From the NCBI GenBank assembly GCA_023512835.1, contig CM042086.1:17699820-17763819 (forward strand): a stretch of 64,000 nucleotides of DNA, written 5' to 3'. Positions within the stretch are counted from its first letter, which is position 1. The number at the start of each line of letters is the position of its first letter. The position numbers and the translations under genes were made by a program. Origin of the DNA: Taxillus chinensis. Lineage: Eukaryota; Streptophyta; Magnoliopsida; Santalales; Loranthaceae. Shown piece after piece: positions 12,508 through 24,500 of the stretch. The notes below the pieces were generated by a model. The model did no database searches. It saw nothing but the letters and a program-made list of their open reading frames with translations, and was not told the origin of the DNA.

Positions 12508-15500
12508 TGATAGTTTTTATTATTTTTATAATAAAATGTTATAAGCTGTATATATATTTTTACTATTCAAACTCTGAAACATAATAATAGGTTATAAAAA
12601 GTAGAAACAATAATCTTGTTTTAAATCATTAAAAATAGTTATCATTATTGTAAAATTGGATTGATAATTATTATCTTTGTTTATTGTTGTATTTATTTAG
12701 ATTATTTACAAATCTTATGAATGACAAAAATTGGAACTATATAATTAAGAAAAAAGTTAGAGCAGTTGAAGTTCGATTAAAGGTATTATTGTTCGAGATT
12801 GCAGTACTAAAATAATGTTTTAAGGCTTAAAGGCTTAAAACTTTGCCGTAGTAGCAAAAATATCATAAAATTACGTTTTCTTAATTTCATAAAACCTAAC
12901 TTTGAAAAAGGATATCAAACATCGGATGATGTTTGTTTGTTTGTTTTTTTAAAATCTTTTTTGAAATACTGTGGTAATTTACAGTAGTGCAGTGGATCAG
13001 TACTGGTGCGAGCTGAGTAACTCCTATATCCTTTTTGAAATGTGACAAGTAATAATTGGGCGGGCAAGTACGTATATTGTCAAAATAATAGGGTTTGGTT
13101 TTGTGGCTGCACAGATGATCTGGTACGGGGGAGCCATGGGTTGGACCCGGAGGCAGCTGTAACGAGTGTGAGAGGAGCGGCCACTCTGACTCAGACGCCA
13201 TCTGCATGCGTGGTGGCGAAGCTCATAGTCCTAATGGTCTGTAAGAATCTGATCAGGAATCCCGCGTTGTATGCAAGCATCGCCGGCCTCATCTGGTCTC
13301 TCATTGCCTTCAGGTGACACCATTTAATTAAAACTTCACTGTATTAAGTTATTTACAATTCTTGGCTATATAATATGAGCACGTTCGCAGAAAATTTCCC
13401 AAACTAACCGGACATGTAATTAAAATTACTTCTAAAACTGAAGACGTGAAATATTCATGCGTTAAATTAGGCTTCACACGCGTAAAAGGTAAATCATTCA
13501 CACTAATAATTTTGAAATATTTATTATTTCTTCATTGAACAATAGCTCAATTTTAACGTGTTAAATTAGGCTTCACACGCACACATTACGTCATGTACGT
13601 GTTCAAAGAATCCTGCACATTATAATATAAGGCATTTTTTTTTTATCTTGCACACACGGCGGAGACAGTTTTATATATCTTGTCCTATGTAGGCTTTTTT
13701 TTACATATATACACTAGTCATTGTCATGTCAACTCCGACTGCGGTGATTACATGTTGTATTTATATATATATATATATATATAGAGTCATAGTTATATAC
13801 ACTAGTCATAGTTATGTCAACGCCAACTGCCGCGATTACATGCTCTGTGTATATGTATATGGTGATTTTTTTCTACATATATACACTAGTCATAGTAATG
13901 TCAACGCCAACTGCCGCGATTACATGTTATATAGAGCAATGCTAGTCCGTAAATAAATACTCTAATTTTTAATACATAATTTTATATTATATATGTGCGT
14001 TAGCTGTTACCAGTTCAAGTTAGTTTTTCTGTGAAAAAAAGCATGAAAAAGGCTATTTAGATATTCCCAGCTTCGACATTGGATATGCCTTTTTATTTAT
14101 TTGAAATAATTATATATTAAAATAAATAAATAAATAATTTACTTTTAAGAATCTATTTACTATTTTCTTAAAAAATAAATAAACGAGTTGATAAGCATGA
14201 CACATGCTAAAAGTCTTGTTTGATACAATAAAATCCGGATTGTATTTTATTTTTAAATTTTGGAAATGTGCGTTTTATTTCTAGACTCATTATATTTTAT
14301 TTTATTTCTTTTTAAATTTTTTTATAATATATATATCTATAAATATAAATTATTTTAAAATTTTAGAATTATTAAAATATAAATAGAAATAAGTATAAAG
14401 CGGCAATCCTCAGCCTCAAGTCAAGCTGAAGACCCATTATGAATTTATGGGTCAATTGATACAGACATTCAAAACACTGGAGAACCTTTGAGTACATCCA
14501 CATGCACCAGTTAATACTGAAAATCACAATACCGAAGAACCTCAAAGTACTTCTGAAACTGTTCATCACATGGATACCACTATCTCTTTCATGGTTATCT
14601 GTAGCATTTATTGTAGTTAGAAAGTATTGTTTTTCTCTTATTGGAAAGTGTTATTAGATTGCATTTATTATTATTGTTTTTTGAGCAATGTATATTTATT
14701 TTACATGTATAATTTTTTTTAAATGTAAATAGTTATTTTAAACATACAATTCCAACGCTATTAATCAACTTATTTTTATTTTTATTAAAGTATTATCTTA
14801 AAATATTTAAATAATGAAGGCAGCCCTGCGTAGCTCGCCGCAATCCCCCGTCCCCAGTGTCACGGGGTCGGGTTTCTGCGCCTCTCAACCCATTGGGGCA
14901 CTTAGCTTCTCTATCCACGGTCCGCTAAGTTTAGCCTTTGAGGGTTGAAGCGCACGTAGACCGGTTTCGCCCTGCCACTGGGCTCATCGGAGAACGGCTC
15001 CAGTTCCCGACCGGTTTGTGTAAGGATGGCCAAATCCCTTCTTCAACGTCAAGTCCTCGACTAGCGGCGTGCTCCCCGCATTCAACCGGGTCGGCACGTC
15101 TGAACTCCGAAGGGGTTCCATCCGTTCTCCTCCACGAACCGCCTGGAACCTTCTCGCCGCGCACCATCTACGCTTCAACCAACCCCTCTCCTTTACGTAG
15201 CACGAATCCATTCCTGAATCGTGCCACTAAGAAACGTCCCGCCAGGCACCACGCTGCTCGGGTCGTGACATTCTCCTCCACCCAATTCTCGCAACGTCCT
15301 CGTTGCGCTTGTCGACATCGCTTCCCCGCAGGCGATGGCATCGTTACCTCGACGCCCTCCCACTCGCCCAATGTCAACAGCTTGGACATCGCTTCCCCGC
15401 AGGTTACAACACCTTTACCAAGATGCTCGCCCCACTCGCCCAATGTCCAAAGGATAGGAGGCTTCCAAGATCGCTCCGACGCGCTCCTTCGTACTCCCTT

Positions 15501-18500
15501 GCCCAACTCGTATCACACTCTAGGATACTCCAACTCTATGGACGCGAGACGTGCAAGACACTATCGGTCGACTCACCTCTGTGAGCTCCCACCTTGGGAT
15601 CACGCTACTCGCGAGAGTGCTCGGCGAGTCTTCAGGATACGGGCCGGTTCGGCTCGATACCACTTGTCACGGGGTCAGCCTTTATAGCGGCTTAACCCGT
15701 GCGGCACCTAGTTCCCACCCGTACGAAGGAACGCTAGGTCGCCCTAACTCGTCGCATTTGGATCGGAACCCATCGATCCGTTGTAAAGCATTTGTGTAGG
15801 GAAGCGCTTAGCGGAAGATCGATTTAAACGAAGGCAACAAACGATTGTATTGAATGCTTGAAAGCTTTACAACATCACTCCCCTACATATAGATGTTAAC
15901 ACGTTTTTTGGCTATGTCGCCAGGAGACATCATATATGATCGAAATCTAAAATCTCTACAACTTACTCTATAAGCTAAGTACAACACTTTACAAAGGGGA
16001 AATACCCCAAAATGGCCTAAGTATGCTAAGATAAGCCTCGGTCCGTGACAAATGTCACGACCCGAGCAGCGTGGTGCTGGCGGGACGTTTCTTAGTGGCA
16101 CGATTCAGGAATGGATTCGTGCTACGTAAAGGAGAGGGGTTGGTTGAAGCGTAGATGGTGCGCAGCGAGAAGGTTCCAGGCGGTTCGTGGAGGAGAACGG
16201 ATGGAACCCCTTCGGAGTTCGGACGTGCCGACCCGGTTGAATGCGGGGAGCACGCCGCTAGTCGAGGACTTGACGTTGAAGAAGGGATTTGGCCATCCTT
16301 ACACAACCGGTCGGGAACTGGAGCCGTTCTCCTGATGAGCCCAGTGGCAGGGCGAAACCAGTCTACGTGCGCTTCAACCCTCAAAGGCTAAACTTAGCGG
16401 ACCGTGGATAGAGAAGCTAAGTGCCGCAAGGGGTTGAGAGGCGCAGGAAATCTGACCCCGTGACAAGTGGTATCAGAGCCAAGTTGGTGCCAAAGTTCGG
16501 TGGAACAATCAAAACTTCGAGACGGTGCAAAAATGACAAACGGAGGATCTGTTGTCATTAGTGGTGGCGACCACGAAGGCCGCGACAAGGAGCACCACGC
16601 TAAGGAACGGAGGAGAGACAAGTCCGTTTCGAGGGAAACATGTCCGCTGGAGAGTCGGCTAGCCAAATTGGAGTTGGCGTTAGCCGAACAGATGGAGGTG
16701 GTCGAGGAGCACACTGAAAGCATCGAAAAGCTGGACTCAGAGGGTGAGGAAAGCTATGGGAGGATGCAAGGGCTTCTCAACTCCGTCATGGATGACATGA
16801 ACTCTCGGTTCGACGGCCTAAAGGACACTCTCACGTCCCAAATCCTGGCGATGCAGGAGGAAATCAAAGAGATCAAGGCGGATTGGTCTCTCTGCAAGAT
16901 GGCGGTCACCCAAGGTGGCGTTGGCGGCCATTCCAGCTCCAAAATCGACGTGCCAAAACCTAAGACCTATGCTGGGTCAAGGAATGCGAGGGAGTTAGAC
17001 AACTTCCTCTGGACCATGGAGCAGTACTTCGATGCCTTGAACATTATCAACGAGGCAAAGAAGGTGAAGACCGCTCCACTATACTTAGTCGATTCGGCTA
17101 TGGTGTGGTGGAGGCGACGATATGCCGACAAGGAGTGCGGCCTATGCATTATCGACAATTGGGCAGATTTCAAGCGGGAGATCAAGGCCCGGTTATCCCC
17201 CAGAATGCGGAAGACGAGTCCCGGGCGAAACTTCGGCGCCTTACCCACAAAGGCACGGTGCGGGAGTACGTTCGTGAATTTTCCGAGCTGATATTGGAGA
17301 TCCCGGATATGTCCGCGAAGGATTCATTATTTTCCTTCATGGACGGATTGCAACAATGGGCGAAGCTGGAGTTGCAGCGGAGGAATGTGCAGGACCTGGC
17401 GTCGGCCATGGCGGTGGCCGAATCACTCATCGAATACAAGAAGCCGGAGAAAACCACCAGTTCTTCATCGACTTCCAAGACGAACAGGTTCCACAAGGAG
17501 AAACGTGGGGGAGACAACCGGAGTGAAGGAAAAGGGAGACCCTTCCAACCGTCTAAGGACTTTCGCCCAAAACACTTCGCGAATGGTTCCAAGGACGGGG
17601 AGAAGCCAAGGATCTCCTGTTTCCTTTGTGAAGGCCCTCACAAGGCGTTCGAGTGCCCGAAGCGCTCCAAGCTCTTGCGATGATCAACGAAGACGAAGAG
17701 AGGAATGCGAGGGATCCACGACTTGGTTCCTTGCAACTCCTCAATGCAATCAAGGCGAAGGTGGAGGTGCCACCATCCGGACGACAGAAGGGCCGCATGT
17801 ACGTGCTCGCTAAGGCCAACAACCTTGAAACTAAGGCCTTGGTGGACACGGGTGCGACCAACAACTTCATCAAGGTCGAAGAAGCTCGTAGACCGGGGAT
17901 AGTCTACAAGGAAGAGAAGGGGCCGGCTGAAGGCGGTGAACTCCGGCGCCAGTCCAATCCATGGCGTGGCTCGAGGCGTCGAGCTAAGTATTGGCGAGTG
18001 GAGAGGCAAGGTGAATCTCTCCGTGGTGTCGATGGACGACTATCCTATGGTGTTGGGGATGGAGTTCGTTGACCAGGTGCGGGCAATTCCAATTCCTAGC
18101 ACCAACACAATGTGCATCATGGACGAGGGGAAAACGTGCATGGTGAAGGTAATGCGGGAGGAAGAGCTCAAGGCGAAGTCTCTTTCGGCGCTCCAACCGT
18201 CTAAAGGAGTTAGACGACAGGAGCCAACCTTCATTGCCATGGTGAAGGAAGAAGGCCCAAGTGTTGGGGAGGAGCCCCCAACCGAAGTGAAGACGGTCCT
18301 TGAAGAGTTTGGGGACGTTATGCCACCCGAACTCCCCAAACAACTTCCGCCAGGCGGGAGGTGGACCACAAGATTGAGCTAGAGGCCGGTGCAAGGCCTC
18401 CTGCTGCGGTGCCCTATCGGATGGCACCACCGGAGTTGGAGGAACTTCGGAAACAATTGAAGGACTTGTTGGATGCCGGATTCATTCGGCCATCCAAAGC

Positions 18501-21500
18501 GCCATTTGGAGCACCGGTGTTGTTCCAAAAGAAGCACGACGGGTCGATGCGGCTATGCATTGACTATAGGGCGCTAAACAAGATTACAAGAGAAGAACAC
18601 TATCCCATCCCACTAATATCCGACCTGTTTGATCAACTTGGTGCTGCGAGATGGTTCTCAAAGCTAGACTTGCGGTTGGGATATTGGCAAGTGCGGATAG
18701 CCGAAGGTGATGAGGCAAAGACGGCGTGCGTCACAAGATATGGCTCTTACGAGTTCTTGGTGATGCCCTTTGGCCTCACAAACGCCCCGCCACATTCTCG
18801 TACATTGATGAACCGGATCTTCCAACCATACTTGGATAGATTCGTCGTGGTGTACCTTGACGACATTGTCGTCTATAGCAAAACGTTGGAGGAACACAAG
18901 GCACACCTACAACGGGTTTTCCAAATCTTAAGGGAGAACCAACTCTTTGTGAAGAAGGAGAAATGTGACTTTGCGAAGAAGGAAGTGCCCTTCTTGGGTC
19001 ACATTATCGGCGGCGGCAAGTTGAAGATGGATAACAAGAAAGTGTTAGCCATCAAGGAATGGGAGACGCCCAAGAAAGTCCCTGAAATGCGTTCCTTCCT
19101 TGGCTTGGTTAACTACTATAGAAGATTCATCCGCGGCTATTCCCACATTGCCGCACCCTTGACGGAACTGTTGAAGAAGAACAAGACTTGGGTGTGGGAT
19201 GATGCTTGCCGAGAGGCGTTCGAGAAGTTGAAGCAAGCCGTGACAAATGGACCAGTGATGGCATTGCCGGACCATACAAAGCCTTATGAAGTTCACACGG
19301 ATGCTTTAGACTTTGCCATCGGTGGAGTTCTAATGCAGGATGGGCATCCTGTAGCATATGAGAGCCGAAAACTTAATGGCACCGAACGGAGGTATGCGGT
19401 GCATGAAAAGGAGATGACGGCGTTATGCATTGCCTTCGGGTGTGGAGGCATTATTTGCTAGGGTCCAAGTTCGTGGTGAAGACGGACAACATTGCTACGA
19501 GTTATTTCCTAACTCAAAGGAACTTAACTCCGAAGCAAGCACGGTGGCAAGGACTCTTAGCGGAATTTGACTTTGTGCTCGAGTACAAACCGGGCACAAA
19601 TAATGTGGTGGCCGATGCACTAAGTCGGAAGGCGGAACTCGCAGCCATTAGCCAACCACAATTCCCCCTGGTGGACAAACTGAAGGAAGGAATGGAGCAC
19701 GATCCATTAGCCAAGTCCTTGGTGGAATGCGTCAAAGCTGGGAAGACGCGACGATTTTGGCTAAGGGATGACTTGCTCCATACTCGAGGGGAACGGGTGT
19801 ACGTTCCTAAATGGGGAAGTTTGAGGAGAGACATCCTCAAAGAATGTCACGACTCGCGGTGGGCTGGCCATCCCGGAGTTGATCGTACCTTGGCGTTGGT
19901 GGAAAGGAGCTACTACTGGCCTCAACTTTACGAGGACGTCCAAGTGTACGTGAGGACTTGTCTTGTGTGCCAACAAGACAAGATAGAGAATCGGCAATCG
20001 GCAGGACTGTTAGAACCTTTGCCTACTCCGGAAAGACCTTGGGAGAGTGTTTCGATGGACTTCATTGTTTGTCTCCCAAGATCCGAAGGATGCGGTACAA
20101 TCATTGTGGTGGTCGACCGATTCTCTAAGTACGGAGTTTTCATTCCAGCTCCGAAGGACTGCACGGCAGACGACACGGCCCGACTATTCTTCAAGTACGT
20201 GGTGAAGTACTGGGGCATTCCAAAGACAATCGTGAGCGATCGGGACTCACGATTCACTGGGCGGTTTTGGACCGAGCTGTTCCGGATAATGGGTTCGGAC
20301 TTAAACTTTTCAACAAGTTTTCACCCACAAACAGACGGCCAAACGGAGCGTGTCAATGGCTTATTGGAGCTATACCTGAGGCACTATGTTAGTGCCAATC
20401 AAAGAGATTGGGCCAAGTTGTTGGACATAGCCCAATTCTCATATAACTTGCGAAGAGCGAGTCCACGAACGAGAGTCCGTTTGAACTCGCAACCGGGCGA
20501 AGAACCATTGACGCCCACTTCCATCACTCGGGGGTACACTGGAAAGAGCCCCAGGCGGCGTTCAAGTTTGCAAAAGGATGGCATGAACAGACGGATCTGG
20601 CCAGGGCATACTTGCACAAAGTAGCGAAGAAGATGAAGAAGTGGGCGGATCAACAACGGAGGCCCTTGGAATTTCAGGAAGGAGACATGGTGATGCTCAA
20701 ACTCCTTCCGCGCCAAACCAAAGCACTTAGACAATTGCATAAGGGTTTGGTGCGCCGATATGAGGGGCCTTTCAAAGTACTTAAGAGAGTTTGGAAGGTC
20801 TCATACAAATTGGACCTCCCGACTAGCTTACAAAGGCATCTGGTGTTCCACGTTAGTTTGCTCAAGCCTTACCACGAAGACTTGGAAGATACGAGCGGAC
20901 AACGGGCGGTGCGGACACCAACAAGATCAACGGGCAAGACCTACGATAAAGAGATAGAGAAAATCCACTCTCGTAGAGTCGTGCCAAGAAGGGGCGTAGA
21001 TCCAAGCCGGGTGGAGTACTACGTCCAATGGAAGAACAGGCCGGTTGAAGAGGCAAGCTGGGAGAAGGAAGAGGATCTGGGGCAATTCTCCAAAGATATT
21101 GAAGAGTACCGGGAAGAAACCGAACGCTACATCCAGCAGTTCGACGAGTTCGAGGAAGCCGAAGACGCAACGAGGACGCTGCGAAATCGGGTGGGGGGAG
21201 AATGTCACGGACCGAGGCTTATCTTAGCATACTTAGGCCATTTTGGGGTATTTCCCCTTTGTAAAGTGTTGTACTTAGCTTATAGAGTAAGTTGTAGAGA
21301 TTTTAGATTTCGATCATATATGATGTCTCCTGGCGACATAGCCAAAAACGTGTTAACATCTATATGTAGGGGAGTGATGTTGTAAAGCTTTCAAGCATTC
21401 AATACAATCGTTTGTTGCCTTCGTTTAAATCGATCTTCCGCTAAGCGCTTCCCTACACAAATGCTTTACAACGGATCGATGGGTTCCGATCCAAATGCGA

Positions 21501-24500
21501 CGAGTTAGGGCGACCTAGCGTTCCTTCGTACGGGTGGGAACTAGGTGCCGCACGGGTTAAGCTGCTATAAAGGCTGACCCCGTGACACCAGGTCCCCCTC
21601 GCACTGCGCCACCACCTCCACTGGAGACGCCACTCTCCATGGAGGAGAACGCGGCGTCGTGGCCCGCTTCGAACGCGCTGCCGCTGTCGGGGGTGATGGT
21701 CCCACAGGTCTTATGGAGGAGGTCGAGCCCGGAGACCTGCGCGAACCTGGCGACCTCGTACGACATCTAGCAACCTCGGAGCTAGATCCTCACCTCGGGC
21801 GTGCTAGCATTGCTGAGGTCGCTGCGGCACTGGAAGAGTCCGGAGACAGAGGCGCCGCTGCTCCCCGCGAAGGTCTTGAAGAACTTGGCCTTCATGGACT
21901 GCGAGACCAAGGATCCGAGGACGCTCGACAGCGCATGCGAGTAAGTCCCGGTCGGATCTGAAATCGGCTGCTGGGAACACCCCTTATAGACTAGAACCGA
22001 GTAATTTGGGTCAGATTTGACTACAACCTTAATGGACCCAAAATAAAACAGCACAGAAAAGAAGATGAGAACTCGACGGGGATAGAGGGGCTTGGGTGGG
22101 CGGCGGGGGTGAAGGAATGAGAGGCCGCGTAGAACGGGAGATGGGAAGAGCATGATAGAGGGAAAAAATAATAAAATAAAATATTAATAATGAATTGTGA
22201 TTCTACATTTTAGAATATTATAGCAATTTTTAGATATAAAGAGTGAATTGTGTTAGAAATTTTATATTTTATTGTATACATCTGTTGTTCTAACATAATA
22301 ATATAATATTAATTGTTTATTATTATTTACAATAATTAAGAATGAATTTCTTGTCGCAGATGGAACATCGCAACACCAAAAATTGTGGAAGGATCGTTAG
22401 ACATTTTGGCAGATGCTGTCACTGGAATGGCAATGTTCGGACTGGGTATATAGCACTTTACCCTTACATATACATACACGCGATGCCTAATTTGGTGATT
22501 CTAAGTTTGTATTTAGATTATTCTAAATTTTATACTCGAACTATTTTTTTAATATATCAAACCTCAGTAATAAAATTCACATGAAATCAAGAAATTTATA
22601 TTATCAAACTTTAAAAAACTTTGATAGCCATATTATTTTTCATATTTGTTCTTTAGTTTAAAAAACTATAAAAACATAAAATTTGGTACATAAGATAAAC
22701 TCATTTATTTATTTTGGACATACTTCCCTACTTTCCTTGCACGCGCGCGCGCGCACACATATATTGACAAGAAAAAAAAATATATAATGACCTTGGAATC
22801 ACCAAACATTCAATCGAATCACTATGATTATACTTGCATTCACCAATGATTGAATGAATACATAAACTCTTTGTTTTTATATTTTTTTAGAGACTGAACG
22901 TAATTATAATGTTGTTATGTTCAAGAGCAGGTTTGTCCATTGCTTTACAACCCAAGATAATAACCTGCAGTAAAATGGAAATACTGATTGCCATGGTCGT
23001 GAGGTTCTTGGTTGGACCCATTGTAACTGCAGTTACCTCCATTGTCTTTGGTCTTCGTGGACCTGTTCTACGAGTTTCTATCATTCAGGTATCCAAAACT
23101 CTCTAATATCATTCACATGTTCTGTCATGTTATGATTTTAATGGAACACGCATGCCTGAAACAAATACCCATGCAATATTATTTTTTATTTTATTTATAC
23201 GTGTTGTTGAAGTGCTTTTCACGAGTTATTTTACAACTCAAACAATATTTTTAATATTTTTATTTTTATTAAAATAATATTTCTCTCTACTTATTTTTAC
23301 TTAAATAATTTTTTATTAATTCAGGCTCATAATAACTTATTTAAATAATATAATAATAATATTTAAAAAATTACTCTAGCCTCCTTTAAAAATAAAGAGG
23401 ATAATAAAGGTTGTGTTAGTTTAATATTTTAAAACTTGACAATTTATTTATAAAAAATAATTATTGCTTGTGATTTAGAGTATGTAACTATTGATTTGTT
23501 TGTATTTGATTTGAATATATTATGATCGGAGGAAGACGTACAAAAGGCTTGTTTGTTTTGACACAAGTTAGATTATCTTATCACGTGGTATTGACGTGAC
23601 TAGATATTTTCCTAATTATCTTTTCACTTTATTTTGATAAAATAAATTACCAAGTTAATTATTAATAAAGGAAAACATCATGGTAATTACTTTACTTTCC
23701 TGAGAAAATATATAAAAATACCATAGTAATTTATATTCGAAGAAAGAAACTAAAAATGATAACATTCTCATATTATATAGAAAAATATAATGATTTTTTA
23801 GAACTTAGAAGTAGTATTGTCCTTCCGAGAAGGATAATTGTGTTAACGGTTGAATGAAAAATATAAAAAAAAAATTCTTCTAAATTCGATACTTGGTAAA
23901 GTCATCTATGTTGTTTTCTCAAACATCTATATCGTACTCAATTACGTACAAAAAGATTATGAAACTGACTTTAATAAACACGTTTATACAAATCGTATTT
24001 AAAGTTCTACGAATCTCCATATTAAAAAAAGTTCCATTTCAAAATTTAAAAACTTTTTTGAAGGATTAGGTATACTGGTGTAAATTTAATTACCAAAAAT
24101 ATTATTGATAATTAATATTAAAGTCAATGAACGATAAAGATGATATTAAATTCAAACTTAAGTAGAGTAATTTCAACTCACAAATATAGAAAAAATTTCC
24201 ATAATTTTTAAATAACTGTAACATATAAAAATTAGAACTTCCATGAAATTTTTATTTTTAAATTTATTGTTCTCCTACGTCTTTTTTTAATTACAAGGTA
24301 ATTATTTATTTAATTTTAATTAATGTAATTTAAATGCATAACATTTTTTCTAACACTTATATTATTTCTATATATAAGGAACTTATGCGATGGGAGTTTT
24401 ATTACTTCACTTTTTTTATACTTTTTTTATACTTTTCTTTTCTTAATTACAGGCCGCGCTCCCTCAAAGCGTTGTTACCTTCGTGTATGCACAGCTTTAC

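Larger units (their letters stand above)
14858..16050 (-). mobile_element. Small non-autonomous LTR element (TRIM/LARD-like) half of the composite
   Basis: Read on the minus strand: LTR B, a PBS-like TGGTATCGAGCC (15662-15651, lacking one A of the usual site), about 390 bp without gag or pol, a purine tract GGGTGGAGGAGAA (ending 15271), then LTR A. The internal region has two copies of a GACATCGCTTCCCCGCAGG block (about 15313 and 15385) each followed by CACTCGCCCAATGTC. Its last 45 bases resemble the same part of the gag-pol element, so it is probably a deletion relative that moves in trans. Confidence 0.75.
14858..21587 (+). mobile_element. Composite Ty3 chromovirus insertion: two head-to-head elements
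   Basis: Order along the plus strand is: LTR type A reversed (14858-15270), a small non-coding internal region reversed (15271-15664), LTR type B reversed (15665-16050), two bases (AA), LTR type A forward (16053-16465), PBS and broken gag-pol, polypurine tract, LTR type B forward (21203-21587). A single 4-bp CCAG repeat flanks the whole (14854-14857 and 21588-21591); neither half has its own target duplication. Both outer ends are LTR 3' (U5-side) ends, so the composite has inverted GACCCCGTGACA termini. The reading frame of the host PDLP pseudogene supports insertion as one unit. How it arose is inference (see findings). Confidence 0.85.
14816..22153 (-). pseudogene. Plasmodesmata-located protein (PDLP, DUF26) pseudogene split by the LTR composite
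   Basis: Two GC-rich pieces, 22153-21588 and 14857-14816, read on the minus strand as parts of one PDLP. PDLPs are secreted, membrane-anchored proteins that regulate plasmodesmata. The larger piece has a hydrophobic signal-like stretch, then [32 protein letters not shown] and [11 protein letters not shown], the first DUF26 repeat. A deletion removes most of the second half of that repeat, and TAG stands where a Tyr codon is expected before [19 protein letters not shown]. It ends at QCEGDL. The small piece continues with the expected DCGE of the second repeat, then stops homology after RRAAF. Counting the flanking CTGG once makes the frame continue across the insertion. It is truncated, lacks the transmembrane end, and is antisense to PIN. 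Confidence 0.8.
13314..22359 (+). other. PIN intron 2, about 9 kb, carrying nested insertions
   Basis: Donor AG/GTGACA, acceptor TGTCGCAG; exon phases on either side match (2 then 1). Left part: AT-rich DNA with a direct repeat (13461-13481 and 13559-13579) and a three-copy repeat at 13.7-13.9 kb. Middle: antisense PDLP pseudogene split by the composite LTR element. Right part: AT-rich. Without the composite, the intron would be about 2.3 kb. Confidence 0.85.

Noticed and set aside
12560..12584. PIN exon 1 frame running on to 12584
   Set aside because: The tail after residue 231 is translation of intron sequence including the TAT repeat; the GTTGGT donor at 12436 gives a phase-matched join to exon 2.
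14938..15687. Long plus-strand frame of 249 codons
   Set aside because: It runs across a reversed LTR and the non-coding internal region of the small element; GC-rich composition leaves few stops. It does not resemble a protein family.
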